Part shown: in pieces, positions 23,348 through 31,106 of the stretch
Layout: each line of letters opens with the position of its first letter
How positions within the stretch are numbered: the stretch's first letter is position 1
From: M55B112 sp964539395
Lineage (GTDB): Bacteria; Bacteroidota; Bacteroidia; Bacteroidales; GCA-2748055
NCBI GenBank assembly: GCA_964539395.1
Contig: CAZIIU010000011.1
Location: 15,102 to 79,101, forward strand
Direction: 5' to 3'
Length of the DNA: 64,000 nucleotides
Translations under genes and position numbers: made by a program
Notes under the pieces: model-generated
Told to the model about the DNA's origin: nothing
The model's database searches: none
Seen by the model: the letters and a program-made list of their open reading frames with translations, nothing else

Positions 23348-24355
23348 ATGATAAAAATTGCAGTTTTTTCCGCCAAATCGTACGACATTGAACATTTAAC
23401 GAATGAGAATACAAAGTACAATTACGAAATGGAGTATTTCGAGGTGCCGCTGAGCAGACAAACAGCAAAACTGGCGACAGGAGCCGATGCTGTGTGTGCC
23501 TTTGTAAATGATAAGATCAACAGCGACACCCTCACCGCACTCGCGGAACTGAATATAGGCCTGATTGCACTTCGTTGTGCGGGCTTCAACAACGTAGATC
23601 TCAGTGCTGCTGCTGAACTGGGAATCCGCATAATGAGGGTGCCGGCTTACTCGCCCCATGCGGTGGCAGAGCATGCCGTTGCGCTCATACTGACCCTGAA
23701 CCGGAAAACCCACAAGTCGTACAACCGGGTAAGGGAGACTAATTTTTCGCTCGAACGCCTTGTAGGTTTCGACCTGGAGAAAAAGACCGTCGGTTTAATT
23801 GGTACCGGTAAGATCGGCCAGGTCTTTGCAGAAATCATGATAGGATTCAGATGCAAGATCATAGCTTACGATCCATATCCGAATGATGAATTGCGAAGGC
23901 GAGGAGTGATCTACATGGAAAAAAATGAGGTGTTCAGGCAAGCCGATATCCTCTCTCTTCATTGTCCACTGACTCCCGAAACAAATCAGATCGTGAACCG
24001 GGAGACATTGGGACTGATGAAACGGGGAGCCATGTTGATCAATACCAGCCGAGGGAAACTGATCAATACAAACGATGCGATTGATGCTCTGAGGGAGAAA
24101 CAGTTGGGTTATCTCGGCATCGATGTCTACGCAGAGGAAGAGAAACTATTCTTCAGGGACCTTTCTGAGCACATCATTGATGATGAGAAGATCATGCAAT
24201 TGATGACGTTCCCCAATGTACTGATCACCGCTCACCAGGGGTTTCTTACAAAAGAGGCGCTTAGTGAAATTGCTGCCACAACCCTTATAAACATTACAGA
24301 CTATTCAAATGGCACGAGGAATGAAAACGAGGTTACAACAGAGATGCTGGCTTAA
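23348..24355 (+). CDS. ldhA: D-lactate dehydrogenase (D-2-hydroxyacid dehydrogenase family)
   Basis: Reduces pyruvate to D-lactate with NADH, a fermentative redox sink. 335 residues, matching LdhA-type enzymes (about 330). NAD-binding loop VGLIGTGKIGQVFAEIMIGF (about 148-167); substrate/catalytic Arg in NTSRGKLINT (about 232-241); Glu in DVYAEEEKLF; and catalytic His in LITAHQGFLTKEAL (about 295-308), typical of D-LDH. The N-terminal KIAVFSAKSYDIEHL is also LdhA-like. It diverges from the hydrogenase operon across a 223-bp gap with Rex-like sites. Related hydroxyacid dehydrogenases are possible but less likely. Confidence 0.9.
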   Translation: MIKIAVFSAKSYDIEHLTNENTKYNYEMEYFEVPLSRQTAKLATGADAVCAFVNDKINSDTLTALAELNIGLIALRCAGFNNVDLSAAAELGIRIMRVPAYSPHAVAEHAVALILTLNRKTHKSYNRVRETNFSLERLVGFDLEKKTVGLIGTGKIGQVFAEIMIGFRCKIIAYDPYPNDELRRRGVIYMEKNEVFRQADILSLHCPLTPETNQIVNRETLGLMKRGAMLINTSRGKLINTNDAIDALREKQLGYLGIDVYAEEEKLFFRDLSEHIIDDEKIMQLMTFPNVLITAHQGFLTKEALSEIAATTLINITDYSNGTRNENEVTTEMLA

Positions 24356-24360
24356 TTCCA

Positions 24361-24741
24361 TCAACCGAACAGCTCTTCATCACGGATCAGCATCAGGATG
24401 GCCGAATGGGGAATGATGATGTATTTTTCCTTGTTGAATTCAATTTCATACCCGCTACTCTGCAAGTAAACAGCCAGATCTCCCTCCTTTGGCTGCAGTG
24501 GTACATATTTCACCCCGTCCTTCACATCCATCCAGGGCTCATCATCACTAATGGCAGGAATGGGATAACCAGGGCCCACCTTCAACACATAGCCACTGTT
24601 TACCTTTTCCTTCTCCTGTACACCCGGCGGAAGATAGAGACCTGATTTTGTTTTTTCCATCTGACTTTTGGGCTTAATCAGTACACGGTCACCCACCATG
24701 ATAAATTTCTTCAGATCCTTCTCTTCAATTTGGAGGTTCAT
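24361..24741 (-). CDS. GroES-family co-chaperonin-like protein
   Basis: 126 residues with the Cpn10 fold: VGDRVLIKPKSQMEKTKSGL (about 17-36), GYVLKVGPGYPIPA (about 50-63), GDLAVYLQSSGYEIEFNKEK and YIIIPHSAILMLI. Standard GroES is about 95 residues; this one carries an N-terminal extension and an acidic insert (AISDDEPWMDVKDG, about 63-76) where the roof loop or core turn should be. No groEL lies beside it, so it is an orphan paralogue rather than the main GroES. It is convergent with ldhA (5-nt gap). Confidence 0.82.
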   Translation of the reverse strand: MNLQIEEKDLKKFIMVGDRVLIKPKSQMEKTKSGLYLPPGVQEKEKVNSGYVLKVGPGYPIPAISDDEPWMDVKDGVKYVPLQPKEGDLAVYLQSSGYEIEFNKEKYIIIPHSAILMLIRDEELFG

Positions 24742-24871
24742 CTATACAAATCCTTTATTAAAAAATGAGTCTGATTGAGCTTAAAGATTCTTCACTCAAC
24801 CTGCTGTTGGTTTTATACCGAAAAACAGGTAAATCTTCAACAAAGATAACAAATTGTGCGTGGTCACACCA

Positions 24872-25624
24872 CTAAAAATTCAGCTGATCCTTCAATGCCT
24901 GCATTCCGGTGCGGCTGACAGGCACCTTTTTTCCACTTTTGAGACTAAGTATATAGTTGGTCTTTTCATAGGGTTCAATGCGGTCAATTGTCTGAATATT
25001 GACGATGTACGATCTGTGAACCCTGATAAACATCGTCGGATCAAGATGCTTTTCAAAGAATTTCATGGTCTGCTGTTTCAAGTAACGGTCGTCCTTTGTA
25101 TAGACCATCACATAATCGTCCTGCGCCTCCAGGAACTCAATTTTTTCCGTGGCCACCACATGAATCCGGCCACCCTTTTTTATTACAACCCGGTGCAATA
25201 GTTCATCACTCTCTTCAAAATGCTTTCTGATCCGGTCAATCTGATCCACATTCTCCCCTTTGGCATCCAGCCGGTCAAATAACTTTTGAAGCGCCTCCCC
25301 GAACCGCTCCCTTGAAAAAGGTTTGAGCAGATAATCTGTGGCATTCTCCTCAAAAGCCCTGATAGCAAATTGGTCATACGCCGTTGTAAAAATAACCGCA
25401 GGCTTATAATCGAGCAATTCAAGCATCTCGAATCCGGTAAGTTTCGGCATCTGTACATCCAAAAAAATCACCTCAGGTTGAAGCTCATGAATGGCCTTCA
25501 ATCCTGTAAAACCATTGTCATACTCCCCCAGCAATTCGATCCTTTCAACATGGATAAGGTATCCCTTTATCAAATCCCTGGCGGGCTTTTCATCTTCAAT
25601 GATCAATGCTGTTATTTTTCTCAT
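24872..25624 (-). CDS. LytTR-family response regulator
   Basis: 250 residues from ATG at 25624 (MRKITALIIEDEKPARDLIK); a longer start at 25678 is rejected because it runs back into the kinase gene. Receiver domain about 1-120, with acidic patch IEDEK and phospho-acceptor Asp in VIFLDVQMPKLTGFEML (about 53-69), and LytTR DNA-binding domain about 145-250 (KIEFLEAQDDYVMVYTKDDR, FIRVHRSYIVNIQTIDRIEP). It lies 46 nt after its cognate kinase gene in a LiaF-kinase-regulator operon. Confidence 0.93.
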   Translation of the reverse strand: MRKITALIIEDEKPARDLIKGYLIHVERIELLGEYDNGFTGLKAIHELQPEVIFLDVQMPKLTGFEMLELLDYKPAVIFTTAYDQFAIRAFEENATDYLLKPFSRERFGEALQKLFDRLDAKGENVDQIDRIRKHFEESDELLHRVVIKKGGRIHVVATEKIEFLEAQDDYVMVYTKDDRYLKQQTMKFFEKHLDPTMFIRVHRSYIVNIQTIDRIEPYEKTNYILSLKSGKKVPVSRTGMQALKDQLNF

Positions 25625-25670
25625 ATTTATCTCTGTTTTAAGGATCGTGGTATCCTGACATTTTAATCCA

Positions 25671-26735
25671 TCATACACTGGTCTGATTTCCGAAAGGTAT
25701 AAATATTAAAACCCTGAATACCCCGTTATTCGCACTGCTTGTCATTCTGCCCTGCCCATCATATGCCAGCCGGATCCGCTCTGATACATTTTGTAATCCA
25801 ACACCCGTTCCACGCCTTGATGGCTGTCCATCATCATAATTGTTAATCAACTCCAGTTGCAGAAACCCATTGGTAAGTTTACATTTAAAATCAACCGATA
25901 CTGGTTCTAAACTCTCATAGACACCATGCCTGATCGCATTTTCGACCAGGGGTTGCAAAATCATTGTAGGTACCTTTATATGCCGGCAATTACCCGGTGC
26001 ATCCATCGCGTATTCCAACTTGTCACCAAACCTGATTTGTTCAATGGCAAGGTAATCTATCATCCTCCCCAACTCCTCCTCCAGGGGAACAAACTCACTT
26101 TCACGGTGTTTTAGAGAATACCTCAAAAAATCGGACAGCCGGATGATCATATCCCTTGCCTCCTCCGGATTGCTTAATATAAGCGAGGAAATGGAATTCA
26201 ATGAGTTAAACAGGAAATGAGGATTTATCTGCGATTTCAACATATTTAGCTCCGACTCCTTTACAAGCGTCTTTAACTTTTCCTCTGCCTGGGCCCTTTC
26301 ACGCAGGGACCGTGCATAAGAGACCAGATAATAGATAAGTACCAGAACAAGGTATACCATTGCCCCGACAAAACCACGCCAAAAAACTGATGCTGAGAGA
26401 AAATTTGCATATTCACGTTCAGACCCGAACAGTACGCCCAGAATCCCTACGGTAATCATTAACCAAACAGCTATCACTACAATTCCTGCAACAACGTGGG
26501 CCGAGATTGAATAGATAGGCGACTCCTTTTTTACTGGAATATAAGTGGTTGGGTACCAAACGATCAAACCCAATAACCCGAATAACAATACACTGAGTAG
26601 CGACTCGGTGACAGAGATTGCCGGGGAAAATCCTCTGCTGAAATGTAAAAATATGGAATTTCCCAGTCCAATAATGAACCAAACAAATATATAGATGATC
26701 GTTGCTTTCCGCTGACTTGTAAACGGATGGCTCAT
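25671..26735 (-). CDS. LytS/YehU-type sensor histidine kinase
   Basis: 354-residue inner-membrane kinase with four hydrophobic segments in the N-terminal half (about 10-145) and no large periplasmic sensor. The His_kinase domain has its phospho-accepting His in QINPHFLFNSLNSISSLIL (about 167-185), followed by a GHKL ATPase with N box MILQPLVENAIRHGVYESLE and G2-like GTGVGLQNVSERIRLAYDG. It would phosphorylate the LytTR regulator encoded next. It starts 4 nt after the LiaF-like gene, suggesting control by that protein, as LiaF controls LiaS in Firmicutes (inference). Confidence 0.93.
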   Translation of the reverse strand: MSHPFTSQRKATIIYIFVWFIIGLGNSIFLHFSRGFSPAISVTESLLSVLLFGLLGLIVWYPTTYIPVKKESPIYSISAHVVAGIVVIAVWLMITVGILGVLFGSEREYANFLSASVFWRGFVGAMVYLVLVLIYYLVSYARSLRERAQAEEKLKTLVKESELNMLKSQINPHFLFNSLNSISSLILSNPEEARDMIIRLSDFLRYSLKHRESEFVPLEEELGRMIDYLAIEQIRFGDKLEYAMDAPGNCRHIKVPTMILQPLVENAIRHGVYESLEPVSVDFKCKLTNGFLQLELINNYDDGQPSRRGTGVGLQNVSERIRLAYDGQGRMTSSANNGVFRVLIFIPFGNQTSV

Positions 26736-26739
26736 TGGG

Positions 26740-27459
26740 CTAAAAGTTTGTTAGCTCACCGCCTCCGAAAATGGCAACACCCCGGATAATAAGCTGGCGG
26801 CTGGAATCCGGAACGATTATTGAGCGCTCTCTCTTATCAGAAAAACCTCCAAACACCGAAGTGACTTCCAGCTTAATGTCCCAACCCTCAGGAAGGATAA
26901 ATTTCGAACCTCCGAAAATCATTGTTATCTCCAGGTAATTTTTACCTTCAGCAAGAACTACCTTGCGCATATCATATTTCGCCCCTCCAAAAATGTTGGT
27001 AATCTTACCTCCCTGGAAGTTTTTCGAATGCAGGATTTGTTCGGATCCCCCGAAAATTGCCACATCATCAAGTATATCCTCCTCAGAGCTTGAAAGATTC
27101 CTCCTGCTATGATGGGAACATCTGCCCTTGCCAAAAATGATCAATAAACCTACCAATATCAATATTGAAGGCCAAAAGAGACTTCGCCAAAAATGTGGAA
27201 CATCAAAAAATTTGGGCATAATAAAAAACACCCCGATTGCCAGCAGGATATAACCTGTTGATTTGCTCTCACGGCTCGAGATGAATATTACCCCGAGTAC
27301 GATAAGGATCATCTGCCAGCTAAAAATTATGTCCCTCGTTCTCCAGGGAACTGCATCAACTATTTCAGCCAACACGGCAAGTCCCAGCAAAACCAGCACA
27401 ATTCCAAGCACCAGGTGGGCTCTTGTATTTCTTGAAAAACGTTTATTCTTGCTATCCAT
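26740..27459 (-). CDS. LiaF-like membrane protein
   Basis: 239 residues: four hydrophobic segments (about 12-110), then a cytoplasmic beta-helical LiaF C-terminal (cell-wall-active antibiotics response) domain with recurring AIFGGSEQ, NIFGGAKYDM, MIFGGSKFIL, SVFGGFSDK and AIFGGGEL (about 135-237). In Firmicutes LiaF inhibits the LiaS kinase in the absence of envelope stress; here it precedes a LytS-type kinase and LytTR regulator, so an envelope-stress role is inferred. Confidence 0.88.
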   Translation of the reverse strand: MDSKNKRFSRNTRAHLVLGIVLVLLGLAVLAEIVDAVPWRTRDIIFSWQMILIVLGVIFISSRESKSTGYILLAIGVFFIMPKFFDVPHFWRSLFWPSILILVGLLIIFGKGRCSHHSRRNLSSSEEDILDDVAIFGGSEQILHSKNFQGGKITNIFGGAKYDMRKVVLAEGKNYLEITMIFGGSKFILPEGWDIKLEVTSVFGGFSDKRERSIIVPDSSRQLIIRGVAIFGGGELTNF

Positions 27460-27482
27460 TTTTCGCTTAATTATTGTATGAT

Positions 27483-27490
27483 CAAATATA
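27483..27490 (-). promoter_or_regulatory. Candidate -7 box (TATATTTG) for the LiaF-kinase-regulator operon
   Basis: Minus-strand TATATTTG, 24-31 nt before the LiaF-like ATG. A TTTG at 27516-27519 is a possible -33 element but the spacing (25 nt) is longer than usual. Confidence 0.5.
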
Positions 27491-27576
27491 ACCCATCTTT
27501 CAGGCCGGAGAAAAGCAAAATCGGTAAGCTGTGGCGAATTATCGGTAAATCGTCTGATGAAATACTGTCTGGTAAC

Positions 27577-28557
27577 TTAATACCGGTTCAACCAACGGTA
27601 CCTCCTTGCATTATCACCAAACTGGGCTGCAAAAACAAACTCATGTGTTCCGTAGCTGTTTCGCATAATGCTGCCAACGGAGATATCAAAAGCATAACCG
27701 AATATCAACCGGTCGATCCGCACACCTGCCATCACAATCACTGCCTGTCCCGTCCTGTAGGTCAAACCTCCCCAGTAGGTCTGATCGTAATACAACTTCG
27801 CACTGAAGTCTCCCTGGAACGCACCATTATCAGCAAGCTTCAACAGCGTAGAGGGGGTCAGGACCCAATCATTGCTGATCGGGTAATCATATCCTGCAAT
27901 CACATAATAATTGCGCTCCTGCCTGTACTGGTCATACCCTGTATCTCCCAGCTTGATCACTGACTCCAGCAACTGATCAACTGAAAACCCAACATAAAAA
28001 TCTGGCCGGTCATAATAGATCCCGATATCGGCATCGGGAATAAAAGCCGTACCTCGGGCGTTGATCCAAATCACATCATTTTCATTATCCAAAATGATCC
28101 TGTCGTCATTCAGCCGCAACTGAAAGGCCGTTAGCGAAGCTCCCATCGACAACTGGGAGTTTCCAAAGAAAATATGGTATGCGTAGCTCGCCTTCAATCC
28201 TGTCTTTTCAACCGCTCCATTCCTGTCGGTATAGACATGCCCGCCAAAACCTACCTTCCCGCTCCTTGAACTGTACCGCTGACGCTTTCTTATCGGGGCC
28301 GACTTGGATATATAACTGTTCCTCAATACCCTGGTCTGATAGCTCAGAGCATAAGTACTCGGAGAATTTTGAAGCCCGATCCACTGCTCCCGCGCTGTCA
28401 AATTCACAGCAGTATAACCTTCCGATCCTGCAACAGCCGGGTTCAGCAGAAATCCATTCAGCATATACTGACTAAATAAAGGAACCTGCTGTGAATGGAT
28501 CTGAAATATGAATCCAAAACCCAACAACAGGCAAATGACCATCCTTCGTATTAACAT
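27577..28557 (-). CDS. PorP/SprF family T9SS outer-membrane protein
   Basis: 326-residue outer-membrane beta-barrel with signal peptide (MLIRRMVICLLLGFGFIFQI...SQ). Typical PorP/SprF start to the mature protein: QQVPLFSQYMLNGFLLNPAV and AVAGSEGYTAVNLTAREQWI; later YAYHIFFGNSQLSMGASLTA and strand-rich repeats to the end (RLIFGYAFDISVGSIMRNSY). SprF-type proteins assist secretion or surface attachment of a specific CHU_C-type T9SS substrate encoded next to them. Here the CHU_C protein is directly upstream (26-nt gap), with the giant adhesin further upstream, matching sprB-sprF-like loci. Confidence 0.93.
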   Translation of the reverse strand: MLIRRMVICLLLGFGFIFQIHSQQVPLFSQYMLNGFLLNPAVAGSEGYTAVNLTAREQWIGLQNSPSTYALSYQTRVLRNSYISKSAPIRKRQRYSSRSGKVGFGGHVYTDRNGAVEKTGLKASYAYHIFFGNSQLSMGASLTAFQLRLNDDRIILDNENDVIWINARGTAFIPDADIGIYYDRPDFYVGFSVDQLLESVIKLGDTGYDQYRQERNYYVIAGYDYPISNDWVLTPSTLLKLADNGAFQGDFSAKLYYDQTYWGGLTYRTGQAVIVMAGVRIDRLIFGYAFDISVGSIMRNSYGTHEFVFAAQFGDNARRYRWLNRY

Positions 28558-28583
28558 TCCTTTTTTCCTGTTACCTGTTATAT

Positions 28584-29597
28584 CTATCGTATTACCGTTA
28601 CTGTACCCTGCACCCTGTCATCATCCCCAAAGTTAAGAAGAATAACATAATGGTATGAATCCATCGGCACATCTCTGCCATTCAAGTTCTTCCCGTCCCA
28701 CGGTGTCGGATACCCAGGCTCCGATCTCCAGACCAGCCTGCCCCACCTGTCGAAAATATCAACGACTGCATCCGGATATGCCTCAAGCTTTTCTATTCTC
28801 CATTGATCGTTGATCCCGTCCTGGTTCGATGGTGTGATCGCATTGGGAATATCCCTGAAATACTCTGAGGGATCACACTTTTCAATCACCATTGTGTCTG
28901 AGCTTACACATCCGAATTGATCCTCAACCTCTGCCCATATTTCCTGCTCTCCCTGGTAAACTGTGATCTGCTGACTGATCTCACCGGTTGACCAGAGATA
29001 ATTAATCCCGTCTCCTCCGGCGTCGAGAAGAACCGTTTCCTCTCCGCATAATGACAAATCTTCCCCCAGATCAACCTGCGGCAAAGGCTTCACCTCAAGA
29101 TATAAATCATCTGCCCATGCGCAACCATACTGGTCCGTTACCTTCAGGGTAATCAATCCCTCCTGCGAGGTACTGAATACTGTCCCGTTACTTCCATCGT
29201 GCCATTCATAGGAGTAAAAATCTCCTTCTGGAGCCAATGTAAAGACCTCGCCCTCGCAGATATAGGTGTCGTCTCCAAGTTCTATGTTAGGAGCTGATAC
29301 CAGTACTGTTGCTGCCTTGATCTCACCATAACAGCCATGCTCCGATACCTCCTGTACCGTAATCCGGTACTCACCCGGCACATCACCCCAGTCCACAATC
29401 ACAGAATCACCATAATTCCGTGCTACAACACCTCCCTCAATATTCCAGTTAAAGGTTGAACCCTCCCATCCATCGACATAATAAGCCGCTCCGGTATCGC
29501 CCGCACAGACTACCGCCACATAGTCCTGCGAAAGGACCGGCGAAAGCCATGCTGCCAATATCAGGCAAACACTTATTATATGTCTCCTCAGGTTCAT
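28584..29597 (-). CDS. Secreted protein with gliding-motility-type CHU_C domain (T9SS type B substrate)
   Basis: 337 residues: signal peptide (MNLRRHIISVCLILAAWLSPVLS), a PKD-like segment (about 25-110, GSTFNWNIEGGVVARNYGDS), two Ig-like segments each around a C-x-G/E motif (LGDDTYICEGEVFTLAPEGD; LGEDLSLCGEETVLLDAGGD), and a CHU_C C-terminal domain (about 245-337: NAITPSNQDGINDQWRIEKL, VDIFDRWGRLVWRS, GTVTVIR). CHU_C marks export by the T9SS with an SprF/PorP partner, which follows 26 nt downstream. The upstream 0.6-kb gap carries repeats and a hairpin. Confidence 0.92.
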   Translation of the reverse strand: MNLRRHIISVCLILAAWLSPVLSQDYVAVVCAGDTGAAYYVDGWEGSTFNWNIEGGVVARNYGDSVIVDWGDVPGEYRITVQEVSEHGCYGEIKAATVLVSAPNIELGDDTYICEGEVFTLAPEGDFYSYEWHDGSNGTVFSTSQEGLITLKVTDQYGCAWADDLYLEVKPLPQVDLGEDLSLCGEETVLLDAGGDGINYLWSTGEISQQITVYQGEQEIWAEVEDQFGCVSSDTMVIEKCDPSEYFRDIPNAITPSNQDGINDQWRIEKLEAYPDAVVDIFDRWGRLVWRSEPGYPTPWDGKNLNGRDVPMDSYHYVILLNFGDDDRVQGTVTVIR

Positions 29598-29647
29598 TCT
29601 TTTTTATCCTTCAATTATTGCCTCACTGTTTCAGTTCTTTATTCATG

Positions 29648-29759
29648 CCGTTCTTTTCTTACTCCGATCTTTTCTCACTCCGTTCTTACCCATTCTTCTT
29701 TCCTTTCACACTCCGTTCTTTTCTTACTCCGATCTTTTCTCACTCCGTTCTTACCCATT
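29648..29759. repeat. 47-bp direct repeat (two copies, 65-bp period)
   Basis: 29648-29694 and 29713-29759 appear identical (start CCGTTCTTTTCTTACTCCGA, end CTTACCCATT). Each is itself built of approximate 15-bp sub-units of the form CTCCG(T/A)TCTTTTCT. Upstream, on the reading strand, of the CHU_C gene. Confidence 0.85.
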
Positions 29760-30178
29760 TAAAACTCTTTATAACTCTGTACAACTAAAAATTCAATTTC
29801 GATTCACACAATAATTACCAGTTGTGGGTAGAGAGGACCAAAAAACTCTCACACCCCCGTATATGATAATACTGACAATTGCAGTCAATACCCTCCAGTC
29901 TGCTGGCCATCCATCTGGAAAACCTGTTTATTTTCATGTTCAACTTTATGATCCAGTTTTTCTTTATCCTTTTCTGCATCCTGTCTCCAATTCAACTACT
30001 GTCATATACATCCAGTGATCATCTGTTGAAGACACCTGTATTCATCTTCTTTTATATTTACATCCCTTCAGGACACTCGTTTTATGAGGTGCTCCTCTAC
30101 CTGGTCTGTCCATAACCGGGATACCTGAACATCCCCTTTCCTGCCATCATCTTCATGATTGCAGAAATATACCTTAAC

Positions 30179-30198
30179 ATACTGCCCAACAGCAGTAT
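30179..30198 (-). terminator. Hairpin after the PKD-like gene (weak terminator candidate)
   Basis: Arms ATACTGC/GCAGTAT with a 6-nt loop, 22 nt past the stop at 30220. There is no T-run, so intrinsic termination is uncertain; it could instead protect the transcript 3' end. Confidence 0.35.
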
Positions 30199-30219
30199 AT
30201 GGCACTAATAAGCTCCCTC

Positions 30220-31074
30220 CTACCTGCGTGTAAGGCTGGATGAGCTTATAATATCTCCTGTAACTGGTACCGGATATACAGTAACTACATAGGAGCCCCC
30301 TTCAGCTGTCCATGTACCATTTTGATCATCAAAGTCATCCTGCATCAGTGTCAGGTTTACAGTAAACGTCTGACTCGAACCTGTCAGGTTAATTAGTGAG
30401 GCAGGCAATGGAACCGAAACACTGCTGCTGTTGGTATCAACCGTACCTGTTTGTCCGTTCACCTCTGCTGCTGCACCATCGGTAAGATTTCCATCGCCAT
30501 TGCTGACAACATACTCGTAACTAACCGAGAATCCATCGCCTGAAGCTGCCGGAGCACCTTCCAACTCAACTGTAACGGAGCCCGCGGTAGAACCTCCTGA
30601 ACAGAATTCAGTGTCCGTATCTGTGATATTTGCAGTCGGAAGATTCCAGACATTGATTGGTAATGTCTGTACCTGGCTATAACAGCTGCCTGTTGCAGAA
30701 ATCTTCTGCACCTGGATCTGTGCAGATAGCGAAGCTATTGCAGTGGGAGCCTGATCCCAATCTACTGTTATAGTGGTAACATCCGCGGCAAATTCCACAA
30801 TATTATTTCCCGCACCTGAAATCGTTCCCCCGGCGGCAGCAGTTATCGTTCCTCCGGTTACCTCCCACCTGTACTGATCCCCGGGAGTATGATCCGCCGA
30901 AACATTATACACAATGGAACTCCCTGTCCTTACCTCCTCTGTCGGGACTTGTGTTACCGGGGCATCCGGACTCGGGGTTTGGAACTGTCCGTTTACAAAT
31001 GCTGCAAACGAAATCGCAAATACTGCACTCAAAATTGCTTTCATCGAAATTGAATTTTTAATTGTTCTCATCAC
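30220..31074 (-). CDS. Small secreted PKD-like protein of adhesin cluster
   Basis: 284 residues with a signal peptide (hydrophobic MKAILSAVFAISFAAFVNGQ, residues 11-30; a start at Met11 is possible). Contains a PKD-like domain (YRWEVTGGTITAAAGGTISG and ITVDWDQAPTAIASLSAQIQ, about 55-130) and a second beta domain with CSGGSTAGSVTVELEGAP (about 165-265). No T9SS sorting domain is present. The C-terminus is PVTGDIISSSSLTRR, closely similar to that of the neighbouring 3425-residue protein. It starts 32 nt after the giant gene and is surely co-transcribed with it. The function is not recognised; a secreted partner or minor subunit is a guess. Confidence 0.8.
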   Translation of the reverse strand: MMRTIKNSISMKAILSAVFAISFAAFVNGQFQTPSPDAPVTQVPTEEVRTGSSIVYNVSADHTPGDQYRWEVTGGTITAAAGGTISGAGNNIVEFAADVTTITVDWDQAPTAIASLSAQIQVQKISATGSCYSQVQTLPINVWNLPTANITDTDTEFCSGGSTAGSVTVELEGAPAASGDGFSVSYEYVVSNGDGNLTDGAAAEVNGQTGTVDTNSSSVSVPLPASLINLTGSSQTFTVNLTLMQDDFDDQNGTWTAEGGSYVVTVYPVPVTGDIISSSSLTRR

Positions 31075-31106
31075 TTTTTGGTTTTAATTGTTTATATAAA
31101 TTTTTA

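Larger units (their letters stand above)
29598..30219. other. 622-bp non-coding gap with direct repeats and a hairpin
   Basis: No credible gene on either strand; the small open frames are low-complexity and lack context. It contains a 47-bp direct repeat (29648-29694 and 29713-29759), a T/C-rich stretch on the plus strand, and a 7-bp-stem hairpin at 30179-30198 just past the stop of the PKD-like gene. It separates the adhesin part of the cluster from the CHU_C-PorP pair and may hold a promoter for the latter. Confidence 0.6.

Noticed and set aside
29456..30115. Plus-strand open frames in the adhesin-cluster gap
   Set aside because: Low-complexity Phe/Ser/Leu-rich translations of the repeat tract; no start context or homology.
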